A stretch of 64,000 bases of DNA from Paenibacillus taichungensis (GCF_013359905.1 NZ_JABMCC010000101.1:1-64000), one strand, 5' to 3'; shown: positions 32,583 through 41,499, numbered from the stretch's first letter. Notes: generated from the letters alone by a model not told the origin. Program-made: numbers and translations.

Positions 32583-33584
32583 TTATGGCGTCATTTTTTG
32601 CAAGAGATCATCAATCTTCATTGTGTTTGCCGTAATCGCACCTGATTGCCAATACGATCTTTCCATCATGTACACATGGTTGTTTTTGACTGCCGGGAGA
32701 GATTTCCACAACTTGCTATCCAGCACCTTCAAAGCTTCCTTGTTCTCTGGAGATGACCACTCTCCATTGGATGGAAATACAATAATATGATCCGCATCAA
32801 GCTCTGGAAAAGCCTCTTCGGAAAGAATTTCCTGATATTCTTCCATCTTGGCGACCAGAGGATGAGGTGTTAGACCAAGCTCCGAATAAAGAAATCCGGT
32901 AAATCGATTTTTCACACCGAACAATGCCAATGTATTATTGCTGATATTCAATCGGACAACCGCTACGGTCTCATCCCCAACGGCTTCCTGAAGTTTCACC
33001 TTAGCATCTGCAATCTTGGCCTCAAATGCCGCAACAACTTCTTTACCCTTGTCCGGTTTACCGACAACATCGGCAATAGTCGTCAAGATTTGATTGGAAT
33101 CCTGCAAAATATCTTCAGGCAGACGATACGTCGGTGCCACCTTTGAATACATCTCATACTTCTCCATGTCCGCTCCACCATCCACAATGATGAGATCCGG
33201 ATCATACTCCAACAAAGCCTCAATGCTACCTGTAGTATCGAATTGAGGCACATCCAGATCCAGATATTCCTGCACACCCCACATCGGATTATACCACTGT
33301 ACTACAGGTGTGATATCGAGAGCCTTGAGATAATCTTCCACATAGATACCAGCAATCCGCTGCGGATGCACCGGGATCGTCACATCACCGAATTCATCCT
33401 GAACGACACGTGTCTCTGCTTCTTTTTCTGTTGTTTCAGATGTACTGCCATCCGAAACCGCTGTCTCAGATGCAGGAGCCTCTTCTGCTTTTGACTCAGA
33501 ATTTGCACTACACCCCGATATAACTACCACTATGAGTAGCAGTATGATCGTCCACCCTTTGAAGCCTTTAATGAAGCTTACCAT
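32583..33584 (-). CDS. Iron-siderophore ABC transporter substrate-binding lipoprotein
   Basis: Surface receptor of 333 residues for ferric siderophores (FhuD/FeuA/YfiY class). It has a signal peptide with lipobox ISGC (Cys25), a long Ser/Glu/Thr-rich linker, then the type III binding fold: RVVQDEFGDVTIPVHPQRIAG, ALLEYDPDLIIVDGG, ELDADHIIVFPS and KNNHVYMMERSYW. The ATG at 33584 is favoured by GAAGGG; GTG at 33596 is the alternative. A near-perfect Fur box lies at 33640-33658. No permease or ATPase gene is adjacent, so it must work with a transporter encoded elsewhere. Confidence 0.93.
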   Translation of the reverse strand: MVSFIKGFKGWTIILLLIVVVISGCSANSESKAEEAPASETAVSDGSTSETTEKEAETRVVQDEFGDVTIPVHPQRIAGIYVEDYLKALDITPVVQWYNPMWGVQEYLDLDVPQFDTTGSIEALLEYDPDLIIVDGGADMEKYEMYSKVAPTYRLPEDILQDSNQILTTIADVVGKPDKGKEVVAAFEAKIADAKVKLQEAVGDETVAVVRLNISNNTLALFGVKNRFTGFLYSELGLTPHPLVAKMEEYQEILSEEAFPELDADHIIVFPSNGEWSSPENKEALKVLDSKLWKSLPAVKNNHVYMMERSYWQSGAITANTMKIDDLLQKMTP

Positions 33585-33639
33585 GATACCCTTCACCCCT
33601 ATGTAATCTGTTGTTGTATCGGTGAGAACATGTTTTATA

Positions 33640-33658
33640 AATAATGATTATCATTCTC
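33640..33658. promoter_or_regulatory. Fur box upstream of the siderophore-binding protein gene
   Basis: On the minus strand GAGAATGATAATCATTATT matches the 19-bp Fur consensus GATAATGATAATCATTATC at 17 positions. A TTGAGT -35-like element lies just upstream, so Fur would sit between the -35 and -10. Confidence 0.88.
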
Positions 33659-33764
33659 ACTCAATGCTTAGATGAATTGTACCTTATGCTGTGTAAAACT
33701 CACAATACACATTCGCAGCTATTTTTTTATACAAACGAAAAGAATATACAACCGTCACCCCCGC

Positions 33765-34136
33765 TTAACGCAGGGGCAATGTACCTTGTTGATAACGTTC
33801 AAGTAATTGCATAACAAATGAATCCTGCATTTCGTCCTGTAACAGGGCAGCGCCAATCAATCCAATATCATCACTGACATATCCGGCCAGTTCAGGATCG
33901 CCCGCAAGAGCGATCGTTCGTTTGAAAGCCAGTTCCCTGCTTGCACGAAGCACTTCTTCTTCCACGACGTCAGACTGAGCAAACCGTTCAAATGCCTGCA
34001 TCCACTCATCGGCAAATTCGGAAGCATCCCGTTGATCCAGATAGGCTTCCACATCCAGTCCTTCGAATGTCTGCTGACTAAGAAGCCGCCCCTCATTCAT
34101 ATCAGCCAGCAATTTATCCACATCCACTCTACTCAT
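33765..34136 (-). CDS. Small acidic protein of unknown function, coupled to exonuclease gene
   Basis: Protein of 123 residues that I do not recognise. It begins MSRVDVDKLLADMNEG, is rich in Asp/Glu, has no membrane segment or signal peptide and looks largely helical (AYLDQRDASEFADEWMQAFERFA; VEEEVLRASRELAFKRTIALAG). Its start overlaps the end of the exonuclease gene by 8 nt and has GGAGG 8 nt upstream, so translation is coupled. It ends the kinase/methyltransferase/phosphatase/exonuclease operon. A partner or regulator of the exonuclease is possible, but nothing in the sequence shows it. Confidence 0.75.
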   Translation of the reverse strand: MSRVDVDKLLADMNEGRLLSQQTFEGLDVEAYLDQRDASEFADEWMQAFERFAQSDVVEEEVLRASRELAFKRTIALAGDPELAGYVSDDIGLIGAALLQDEMQDSFVMQLLERYQQGTLPLR

Positions 34137-34821
34137 CCGGCTTCCCTCCTCCATTCGGTGCTGTTAAATACATCTCGGGAATCACAAAACGCTTCATCTC
34201 ACGTTCCCCATCCGCAGTAAAATGATCCAATGCAAGAGCCTGATATTCATTCAGGACATGCTCAAAAATACGAGCAATCACACTACAATCAGCTAAGGCA
34301 TTGTGCCTGTGAATTCCGTCTGTATTCAGGTCATAATACTGGATCAGGAAATCGGTAGAGATGACCTCGGAGATTTCAGGATGAATATATGTAAACATCG
34401 CTTTTGTATCCAACACCGGATTGGTAAACATCGGCAGCCCATTCATATCACAATGTCGTTTCAATATGGGCAAATCATACTCATAACCCGCCTGCGTTAC
34501 TAACACCTTATCCCCGATGAATTCCAGAAAAGCCTGGTATGCTTCTGCAAATGAGGGAGCCTGGATCATATCCTCATTTGAAATACCCGTTAACTTCGAG
34601 ACCGCTTCCGGAATCGGTTTAAAGGCACATGCAAGTGAAGTGAACGATGAATCTAATGATTCTCCTTTTTTGTAGTTCATTGCACCAAATTGGGTCACAC
34701 TCTCCTCTGCCGGATTAATCCCTGTGCCCTCTAGATCAAATATGCAGTACATCCTATCTTGCAAGCGAGAGACTCTTAGCTCTTCAACAGTGTACGTATC
34801 CGGCATAAATGTAATCTTCAT
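34129..34821 (-). CDS. DnaQ-like 3'-5' exonuclease
   Basis: DEDDh-family exonuclease domain protein of 230 residues. Exo I is IFDLEGTGI (Asp and Glu), Exo II lies in the VLVTQAGYEYDLPILKRHC segment, and Exo III is HRHNALADC (His and final Asp). The length leaves about 35 extra residues at each end beyond the nuclease domain. Substrates in this family include DNA proofreading ends and small RNAs; which applies is unknown. The start at 34821 has GGGGAG 6 nt upstream; the ATG-like start at 34854 has none. Confidence 0.88.
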   Translation of the reverse strand: MKITFMPDTYTVEELRVSRLQDRMYCIFDLEGTGINPAEESVTQFGAMNYKKGESLDSSFTSLACAFKPIPEAVSKLTGISNEDMIQAPSFAEAYQAFLEFIGDKVLVTQAGYEYDLPILKRHCDMNGLPMFTNPVLDTKAMFTYIHPEISEVISTDFLIQYYDLNTDGIHRHNALADCSVIARIFEHVLNEYQALALDHFTADGEREMKRFVIPEMYLTAPNGGGKPDE

Positions 34822-34865
34822 TTGGCTCTCCCCTTTTTCATCTATAGAACGCATATTTCAAAGGA

Positions 34866-35453
34866 CTAAACCTGTTCTTCCCACAATCGTGTTACCTGAA
34901 CCAACCTACCTTCACGATCAAACTCCAGCTTGTAGATGTCCGGCATCGTTGTATTTGCCCAGAAGTCATAACCGTAGGACGAATCAAAATAATTGAAAAT
35001 CAACGTCATGATATCCCCATGGGTGCCAATCACTATTTTTTGTCCCGGATGCCTATCCAGAATTCGCTGTATAACAGCAATTGCCCGCGCCCCAGCGACT
35101 TCGCCGGATTCTCCACCTGAATAAGCGAATGCAGGATCATCATAGAGCCTTTGTTTGGCTTCCCGAAAATGTTCATGCTTCACTTCAGGACCTGACAGCT
35201 TACGCTCACGCAAATCCTCTTCGGTGACCACAATGCCACCTGACACTTCGGCCAACCCCTGAATCGTATCCACGGCCCGTCTATACGGGCTTGAATAAAA
35301 CGATTGTATCTGCTCCCGGTGGAGCAGACCCGCGACGGTCGCCGCATCCCTTTTTCCTTGTTCCGTCAGACCACGCTCACGTTCCTGCCCTTCCATATAT
35401 TCAGATTCCGCGTGCCTTACAAAATATAAAGCCGTGTTGGCTTCATTCGTCAT
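34866..35453 (-). CDS. Histidine phosphatase family protein (phosphoglycerate mutase-like)
   Basis: Predicted cytosolic phosphatase of 195 residues. The RHAE catalytic block (FVRHAESEYM, His14) carries the phospho-accepting His and Arg; further marks are SSPYRRAVDT (Arg), an acidic ERKLSGPE segment and GTHGDIMT (second catalytic His, about 144). It overlaps the methyltransferase gene by 4 nt (ATGA), so the two proteins are likely made together. The substrate is unknown. Confidence 0.9.
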   Translation of the reverse strand: MTNEANTALYFVRHAESEYMEGQERERGLTEQGKRDAATVAGLLHREQIQSFYSSPYRRAVDTIQGLAEVSGGIVVTEEDLRERKLSGPEVKHEHFREAKQRLYDDPAFAYSGGESGEVAGARAIAVIQRILDRHPGQKIVIGTHGDIMTLIFNYFDSSYGYDFWANTTMPDIYKLEFDREGRLVQVTRLWEEQV

Positions 35454-37759
35454 CTGTCCGCCATTCCTTTCTTCTTTTCAATCACAATCAGGCAGGTGCT
35501 GTCTGGCAAAGGTGAAGGTTGACCCTGTTCATCCATAAATATAATTCGTTCTCCAAGCGCCTCCGTATATCCTTCTTGAAGAAAGTGTCTTAATGTAATA
35601 ATCTCGGCTTGCTCACCCAGCGCTTCGCGAATACTTTGCTCATATGCCGATGGGGTAAATATGCCGAATTGTTCCTGAATCTCATGGACATATGCTTCTT
35701 CGCCCCATGTATAGGTGTACAGAAATTCCATCGCATCGTTGATATCCAGCACCGCTTCGTCCTCAGAGATTCGCTCGAATTCAATGCTGCGTCCCTGGAA
35801 ATCCTGCGTATACCGCTCCAGCCATCGCATCCCATCCGGTTCAAGGAAACGAATTCGACGCTTCTGCGCTTCGGGTTCAGTCATGATGCCATCCCTGATC
35901 AGAATTCGGCCCCCGGGGGATAACACGTTAAATGAACTTCTTAGCGCAGCTACGACCGTATCCCTGTTAAATCTTCGTCCGTCACGTTCAATATACGAAT
36001 ACAGTTCATGCAGAATGGATGAAAAAATAACCGTATCCACCGTGCCTGGCTGCACGTATTGATCCAGTTGGAGAGCATCTCCCTTCAATACTTGCCAGCG
36101 ATGTGCCTCCCGCTGCTTTTTGCGCTCCAACGCCTCAATAACATTCGCTGAAATATCAATGCCGATTGGTTCCATCTCAGGTCGTTCCTGCTCAATCAGA
36201 TCGAGCAATATTCCACCGCCGGGACCGATATCGAGCACACGTTTGCCAACCATGTAATCCAGCAGTACTTTCTTGTAATCACCTGAGCTATTCATGTCGG
36301 CCAGATACGTCTCTTCATTATGGAACCGATCATACGCATCCCGACGGAGTCCAAATAGGTCAAATAACAACAGCACAGCCTTTTCGTATAACGGAGACTT
36401 TTCTGCTTCAATACAAAATGCAATTAGCTTCTCGGCCGCCGGGGAAAATTCAAATGTCACAAAAACCGTATCCCGCAAATCCGGGTGCCGCTCAATCCGA
36501 TGTGTCAGATGGGGGTAAGTAATCGTCTCACCTGCTTCAATCTGCTCCCACGAATATTGCTCCAAATACTTTTCAATCATTCGTTTCTTGTAAACATTCA
36601 GTTTCTTGACACCTTTATGATCGTAATACATCGTGTTCATTAATGGTTCGAAGCTGATATGCCTTACCATATCCCCTTGTTGCTCCTGCGAAGTCGAGTT
36701 CAAGCCCACTCCTTCTTCTTCGGTTACTCTGCCTATGCCTGTGCTGTTCATCGTCAAATCATCTACAGATAACACCATAGCTTCACTGTGCAGCGTCAAA
36801 AGGAAGATCTTAACCATCTCCTGCAACGAAAAATCATGCATCGCTGACTCCACATACCATAAGGTCCGATGAGCAAGAGGAGCGAGAAGTCTCTCGATCT
36901 CAAGCTTGGCTTGAAGTTTGGCATATGCTTCATCCATCGCTTCTCCCTGACGTATAGATGAGCTCCGTAAGCGTGACAGCCGCTCCTTCACATTCCAGTC
37001 TGTATGATCCGGCTCTGTAATGATCCAACCTACGATACGCTGCACTTCAGCCTGAACTTGATTCCACAACGTTGGATCAACACCAGCAATGATACATTCA
37101 TTTAATGCGATCAGGATGGCCTGCAATTCATCTGCGGTCAGCCACCCTTGCGTTATGAACGAGTGCAGTGGGGCATTTTCGGCAAATGGGATTTCTCCTC
37201 TTATGTACTGACCAATAAGTCCGTGTGTGGCAATAAGGGTACGAATGATCTCATGCCGAGGTGTGGGTGAACCATATGCAGTTTGCGCAATTTGTGTATT
37301 ACCGCTTGGATCATCATTTGATAAATCACGTGAGGATTCTGATCGAGATGAATGTTCCTCCTCACGATGGCCTTGCTTGCCATGCAAATGTCCAACACTT
37401 CCATACATGTCATATAGCTGTGCTGAACCGACATTGTGCACGAACAGGTTAACCCCCTGTTTCTGCCATTTTCGCCGCTGTTTCGGTGATCCTGCCTTTG
37501 CCGTTTCCGACCAGACCAACACATCCTCCAGAATTTCTCGCATCCAAAAAGAAACCTGAAGTTGCTCCAGCACCAGGAGTGTACGTTCTACGTAATCCAG
37601 TACCGGATTCGTGTCTTCCAGTTCAGCTATAGAATGAATGCGTTCCAGGTTAATATTCGGCTGCTCTGCCGCTGCCAGCAGCTGTAGCCACAGTGGCTGC
37701 TCCCCCTCCGGGAGATGGCCTGACTTGTAAGATTGTATGGCCTTTAATGCGTTCAGCAT
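35450..37759 (-). CDS. Large class I SAM-dependent methyltransferase with unknown N-terminal region
   Basis: Protein of 769 residues. The methyltransferase domain covers roughly 490-660, with motif I VLDIGPGGGILLDLIE near 508, motif II GIDIS, the KGDALQLD acidic loop, and VDTVIFSSILHEL plus LSPGGRILIRDG. The first ~480 residues are mostly helical, contain a Ser/Glu-rich low-complexity stretch (about 140-165) and match no domain I can name. The last ~100 residues include a TWGEEAYVHEIQEQFG segment. It is much longer than a usual methyltransferase (200-300). The start at 37759 has GAGGTGA 8 nt upstream. Neighbours are an APH-like kinase before it and a histidine phosphatase after it, which hints at a small-molecule or RNA modification pathway. 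Confidence 0.85.
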   Translation of the reverse strand: MLNALKAIQSYKSGHLPEGEQPLWLQLLAAAEQPNINLERIHSIAELEDTNPVLDYVERTLLVLEQLQVSFWMREILEDVLVWSETAKAGSPKQRRKWQKQGVNLFVHNVGSAQLYDMYGSVGHLHGKQGHREEEHSSRSESSRDLSNDDPSGNTQIAQTAYGSPTPRHEIIRTLIATHGLIGQYIRGEIPFAENAPLHSFITQGWLTADELQAILIALNECIIAGVDPTLWNQVQAEVQRIVGWIITEPDHTDWNVKERLSRLRSSSIRQGEAMDEAYAKLQAKLEIERLLAPLAHRTLWYVESAMHDFSLQEMVKIFLLTLHSEAMVLSVDDLTMNSTGIGRVTEEEGVGLNSTSQEQQGDMVRHISFEPLMNTMYYDHKGVKKLNVYKKRMIEKYLEQYSWEQIEAGETITYPHLTHRIERHPDLRDTVFVTFEFSPAAEKLIAFCIEAEKSPLYEKAVLLLFDLFGLRRDAYDRFHNEETYLADMNSSGDYKKVLLDYMVGKRVLDIGPGGGILLDLIEQERPEMEPIGIDISANVIEALERKKQREAHRWQVLKGDALQLDQYVQPGTVDTVIFSSILHELYSYIERDGRRFNRDTVVAALRSSFNVLSPGGRILIRDGIMTEPEAQKRRIRFLEPDGMRWLERYTQDFQGRSIEFERISEDEAVLDINDAMEFLYTYTWGEEAYVHEIQEQFGIFTPSAYEQSIREALGEQAEIITLRHFLQEGYTEALGERIIFMDEQGQPSPLPDSTCLIVIEKKKGMADR

Positions 37760-37802
37760 GAATTTCTTCACCTCGTTATCCTTGTTAGTTACACTAAATA
37801 TG

Positions 37803-38615
37803 TCATTTCAGCAGACGAATACGATCCTGCACAAGCTTGATTAACTGATCCGCTTCCACTGCAGGTAACCTCTCGTCTAGACGTGCAGCCGCGACAGGCA
37901 AAATCCAGGCATCCAGCTCCTGGCGAGATATCCCGGAAATCTGGATGTAATGTTGGATATAATGATCCAGCATTACATTGCGAGCCAATTCAAATCCCTT
38001 ATGAACAGCCGGGTCTGTATCCTCCGGCAACGTGCCGCTCATTAATATTACCCAGCTTCGTGCCACATCACCCGCTGGATCACCCGACATGCCTGTCATC
38101 CAGTCTATAACCCAATATTGATCTCTCATTTCATTTAACATGACATTATCGGGATGAAAGTCGCCATGACAAATTTGCTTTCGCTCCGGAAGCGACGACA
38201 TATAATTGATAACCTGCACCTTATCTTCTTCCGACAATAGAGAGGTATTGCGAATGGCCCCAGTAAGAATCTGCTTATGTGTGGGGAGTGCTCCTTCATC
38301 ATCCTGTTGGGCGTGAAGGCTATGATGACAGACTGCCATTTGACGCGATAGTTCTTCGATCAACACGGGCTCCTGAATCATGAGGGATAACATCGTGTTG
38401 CCTTCAATCCGTTCAAATATAATCCCTTTACGCGATTCATCATCCATATACAATCTTGCCTGTGGCACAGGTAGGCCCTTTTGGAATACTGCCTCGGTAA
38501 TTCGAAACTCATTCTGAACAGCTTCGGCTGGAAAATCCGCATGGTATAATTTCATAATCTGATTTGATGGGTACTCATAGATCTCAGCCGTTCTTCCTTG
38601 CCCAATCCGTCTCAT
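37803..38615 (-). CDS. Aminoglycoside phosphotransferase (APH)-family kinase-like protein
   Basis: Protein-kinase-fold phosphotransferase of 270 residues. It has an N-lobe with IGQGRTAEIYEYP (glycine loop) and the ATP-binding Lys in QIMKLY, the catalytic loop CHGDFHPDNVML at about 150-161 and the metal-binding VIDWMTG block. Members phosphorylate aminoglycosides, choline, homoserine, fructosamines and other small molecules. A resistance role cannot be inferred from the fold alone. It is the first gene of its operon, with AGGAGG 8 nt before the ATG and a promoter at 38677-38704. Confidence 0.9.
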   Translation of the reverse strand: MRRIGQGRTAEIYEYPSNQIMKLYHADFPAEAVQNEFRITEAVFQKGLPVPQARLYMDDESRKGIIFERIEGNTMLSLMIQEPVLIEELSRQMAVCHHSLHAQQDDEGALPTHKQILTGAIRNTSLLSEEDKVQVINYMSSLPERKQICHGDFHPDNVMLNEMRDQYWVIDWMTGMSGDPAGDVARSWVILMSGTLPEDTDPAVHKGFELARNVMLDHYIQHYIQISGISRQELDAWILPVAAARLDERLPAVEADQLIKLVQDRIRLLK

Positions 38616-38676
38616 TCTTCATTCCTCCTGATATGAACGCTTGATTCATTCAGCCTATTGATGTTCACCCACAGCT

Positions 38677-38704
38677 ATCATACATTCATTTCCCTGAATG
38701 CCAA
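38677..38704 (-). promoter_or_regulatory. Sigma-A promoter of the kinase/methyltransferase operon
   Basis: Minus strand: -35 TTGGCA (38699-38704), 16-nt spacer, -10 TATGAT (38677-38682), about 60 nt before the kinase start. Confidence 0.65.
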
Positions 38705-38976
38705 TCGTCCGGTGGCTGTCTTGCATGTTGGTGATTTGTTCCTGGCCCAATTGGCTTCGTTTATATATGATGGCATGAAAAGATGCATCATTCTTTCTTC
38801 CATTTTGGATCCTTTTCTTCATTATATCCCCCTGCGTCGTAACAGCAAATACATCATATATAATAGAAACAGAATCAGCTTACAAGGAAATAAATTTCAA
38901 TAATATTTTGTGTTCGTCGGTTAGCAGCATGCGTATCGTGGAACTTGCCTTCACTTTTCTTCAAGACAGCCATAGC
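38705..38976. other. Gene-free stretch between two minus-strand units
   Basis: With the promoter and leader this makes a gap of about 460 nt up to the next gene. Open frames present here lack ribosome binding sites and have non-coding-like composition. No repeat or RNA element was recognised. Confidence 0.5.
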
Positions 38977-39033
38977 AAAAAAAACGGCCCTGGAGAACAA
39001 CACAACGTGTTCTTCCAGGAGCCGTTTCTTTCT
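38977..39033. terminator. Terminator of the RidA/GNAT unit
   Basis: A long interrupted stem (AAACGGC arm with GCCGTTT arm, inner CTGGA/TCCAG and AACA/TGTT helices) is followed by eight Ts on the minus strand just after the GNAT stop codon, and by TTTCTTTC on the plus strand. Confidence 0.88.
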
Positions 39034-39079
39034 TTTAAATCATTCTTACGATTCATTTCTTATCTCAACTCAAACTATT

Positions 39080-39670
39080 TTATTCAAACTCATCGCCTCT
39101 TACCTTGGCAAACACCATCATATCTACTAACGTACCTGTACTATCACGCCGCATCTTGCGCAGCACACCTTCAAGCGTATAGCCTGCGCGCTCAGCCACT
39201 TTGGCACTTCGCACATTGCGGGCATCACATCGAATTTCCAGTCGATTGGCCTCCAGATAGCTTATTGCGAACTGCTCAATACCTCTGACCGCTTCTGTCA
39301 TGAGACCCTCACCGGCACGCGAAGTTCTGATCCAATAACCGATTTCGAAACAACGTGCATTCCAGTCGATTCGATGCAGTCCGCTGCTGCCCACGAAATC
39401 ATCCGTAAATCTGTCACGTAAATGAAGCATCATGTCGGTACGCTCCAGAAATTGCAGCCTGGCTTTGCGGGCATGCGCTTCCGATTCCTCCAGTGAAGGT
39501 ATGTTTTCAGCAAAAGGCAACCACAAACGTAATTGCTCCGCACTTTCACGAATTGCCTCATTCACTGCCGCTCCATCTCCCCACCTCGGGGCACGAATGG
39601 TCAAACGCGGTGTTTCGAAACTTTCGGGAAAAGACAGCATTAACGGATTCATTGAAGCGGGATTGGTCAT
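39080..39670 (-). CDS. GNAT family N-acetyltransferase, RimJ/RimL type
   Basis: Acetyltransferase of 196 residues of the RimJ/RimL (Acetyltransf_3) group, which modify protein N-termini or small amines. Marks are FETPRLTIRAPRWGD at the start, DDFVGSSGLHRIDW, FEIGYWIRTSRAGEGLMTEAVRG (acetyl-CoA loop) and ARNVRSAKVAERAGYTLEGVLR. The site GGAGGA precedes the ATG. It begins 5 nt after the RidA gene ends, so the two are co-transcribed. Confidence 0.92.
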   Translation of the reverse strand: MTNPASMNPLMLSFPESFETPRLTIRAPRWGDGAAVNEAIRESAEQLRLWLPFAENIPSLEESEAHARKARLQFLERTDMMLHLRDRFTDDFVGSSGLHRIDWNARCFEIGYWIRTSRAGEGLMTEAVRGIEQFAISYLEANRLEIRCDARNVRSAKVAERAGYTLEGVLRKMRRDSTGTLVDMMVFAKVRGDEFE

Positions 39671-39675
39671 GAACT

Positions 39676-40122
39676 CTACTCCTCCACTTGGAAAATCGAG
39701 TCAATGATCAGCGGCAAGTTATCCCTCACGGATACAGCGCCAAATACGGAACGGGCGTGCGCGCCCTGTTCTCCAAACACTTCCAGCATCAGATCTGAGA
39801 ACCCGTTTAACACTTTATGGTGCTCCTCATACGAGGCGGTCGCATTGATGAACCCCTGCACTTTAACCACCCGCTTCACCCGATCCAGTGAACCAAGCAC
39901 TTCCTGAACCACAGCCAACACCTCGATGGCAGCATTTCGGGCAAATTCATATCCCTGCTCCGTCGTGAACTGCTCCCCCAGTTTGCCACGCTCTTGCGTA
40001 TCCGGCCCTTTACCGGACACATACATGATTCCATTTACAATCACCGCATTGGTATACTTTGCTGCCGGCGTACTTGCTTGGGGCAATACAATGCCCAATT
40101 CGTCCAATCTGGTCTGTATCAT
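39676..40122 (-). CDS. RidA family (YjgF/YER057c/UK114) protein
   Basis: Protein of 148 residues of the RidA superfamily, which hydrolyse reactive enamine/imine intermediates. It has the trimer core with VNGIMYVSGKGP, NAAIEVLAVVQEVLGSLDRVKRVVKVQGFIN and the ARSVFGAVSVRDNLPLIIDSIFQV end. The Arg of ARSVFG occupies the substrate carboxylate-binding position. The length (about 20 more than RidA itself) fits the YjgF-like subgroup. AAAGGAG lies upstream of the ATG. Confidence 0.92.
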   Translation of the reverse strand: MIQTRLDELGIVLPQASTPAAKYTNAVIVNGIMYVSGKGPDTQERGKLGEQFTTEQGYEFARNAAIEVLAVVQEVLGSLDRVKRVVKVQGFINATASYEEHHKVLNGFSDLMLEVFGEQGAHARSVFGAVSVRDNLPLIIDSIFQVEE

Positions 40123-40440
40123 CGGCTTCTCCTTTATGTATAAAAATGTCTTTACAAGCTATCAATCTTTCAATTTATTCCTAATTTAGTTAAATCTCAA
40201 TATACGCCGGTTGCTCTTGAACTGCAAGATGTAAAATGGGTTGAAGGAATATTTTCCTTCTATATAAGTAATTAATTACATTTCAAATGTCGATCAGCAT
40301 TAAATGCTCTAAACTAGGATACAGGGTGCAGTTTACGATGTTAGATTCAATTGATATTTTTATTGATATTTTAAATGAATTAATAAATATATAATTCCTT
40401 AAATATTGAAAACGTCATATTGTAATTTCAAATCATTTCT
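40123..40440. other. AT-rich gene-free stretch before the beta-propeller glycosidase
   Basis: Very AT-rich, with a 7-bp perfect hairpin (40243-40249 with 40254-40260) and two imperfect copies of TTGATATTTT near 40350. No coding frame with a ribosome binding site is seen. Confidence 0.5.
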
Positions 40441-40468
40441 TTTACGATAGAAGCAATAACTCTAAAAT
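40441..40468 (+). promoter_or_regulatory. Candidate promoter of the beta-propeller glycosidase gene
   Basis: -35 TTTACG (40441-40446), 16-nt spacer and -10 TAAAAT (40463-40468), 31 nt upstream of the start codon. Confidence 0.45.
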
Positions 40469-40498
40469 CAATGGGATTGAATATAAGGAGGAATCGTC

Positions 40499-41443
40499 AT
40501 GAGTGCACCATTGTTTCGTGATCCCATCTTTGATGGAGCTGCTGATCCGGTCGTTGTATGGAATCGTTCCGAGCAAACCTGGTGGATGATCTATACCAAT
40601 CGCAGAGCCACAGCCGGAGGGCCAAAGTTCGCCTGGGTGCATGGCACGGATTTGGGCGTAGCTTCTTCAGCTGACGGTGGACAGTCTTGGACTTATCGCG
40701 GTACGTTAACCGGGTTGGAGCATGAATGGGGACATAATACGTTCTGGGCTCCCGAAATTTTCTGGCATGAAGGCACGTATCACATGTATGTCAGTTACAT
40801 TCAAGGGGTGCCTCATGACTGGGCTGGCCATGATCGGCACATTTTGCATTACACCAGTACGGATCTGATATGTTGGACTTTTCACGGCAAACTGGTGCTT
40901 AGCTCGGATCGTGTGATTGATGCGTGTATTTACCCGCTGCCGAACGGAAAATTCCGGATGTGGTACAAGGATGAAGCTAATTCATCCCATACGTATGCAG
41001 CAGATAGCCCGGATCTCTATCAATGGGAAGTCATCGGTCCGGTTATTACAGGGCGTGCGCATGAAGGGCCTAACGTATTTCGTTTCCGTGATTCGTATTG
41101 GATGATTGTTGACGAATGGAGAGGACAGGCTGTTTACAAGTCGGATGACCTGGAGCATTGGGAATGGAACAGTCTGATTCTCGATCAGCCAGGAAATCGT
41201 GAGGATGATGGTGTAATCGGTTTGCATGCAGATGTCGTCGTACAGAATGATGAAGCCTATATCTTTTATTTTACCCACCCAGACCGGATCGAAGGTATCG
41301 ATCATGCCAGCGAACCCGCACGTCGTTCCTCCATTCAGGCCGCACGTCTCGATGTCATTGATGGTGTGATGGTCTGTCCACGGGATGAAGTGTTACAGAT
41401 GAAGTTGCGACCGGAGAACGATACAAGTCAAATTTCGGTTTGA
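40499..41443 (+). CDS. GH43-like five-bladed beta-propeller glycosidase (cytoplasmic)
   Basis: Protein of 314 residues with the repeating blade pattern of clan GH-F/J-like glycosidases. Candidate catalytic acids are the Asp of FDGAADPVVVW (blade 1), the Asp of DRVIDACIYPL (blade 3) and the Glu of RAHEGPNVFRF (blade 4), which is the GH43 order. Aromatic clusters (TWWMIYTN, NTFWAPEIFWHEGTYHMYV) line the blades. It has no signal peptide, so it should act on oligosaccharides after uptake. AAGGAGG lies 7 nt before the ATG. It opens the carbohydrate locus and has its own terminator. The exact family and linkage are uncertain. Confidence 0.82.
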   Translation: MSAPLFRDPIFDGAADPVVVWNRSEQTWWMIYTNRRATAGGPKFAWVHGTDLGVASSADGGQSWTYRGTLTGLEHEWGHNTFWAPEIFWHEGTYHMYVSYIQGVPHDWAGHDRHILHYTSTDLICWTFHGKLVLSSDRVIDACIYPLPNGKFRMWYKDEANSSHTYAADSPDLYQWEVIGPVITGRAHEGPNVFRFRDSYWMIVDEWRGQAVYKSDDLEHWEWNSLILDQPGNREDDGVIGLHADVVVQNDEAYIFYFTHPDRIEGIDHASEPARRSSIQAARLDVIDGVMVCPRDEVLQMKLRPENDTSQISV

Positions 41444-41499
41444 GCTGCGTTGTTCCTAAAGTGAGATTTAAACACTGTTTTACAACGTCATAATAAAGG

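Noticed and set aside
37803..38615. Calling the APH-fold gene an aminoglycoside resistance gene
   Set aside because: The fold is shared by many small-molecule kinases and the operon context does not point to resistance.
38658..39288. Two plus-strand frames in and next to the gene-poor 38.6-39.3 kb stretch
   Set aside because: No ribosome binding sites, odd composition, and the second runs across a clear terminator and into the GNAT gene.
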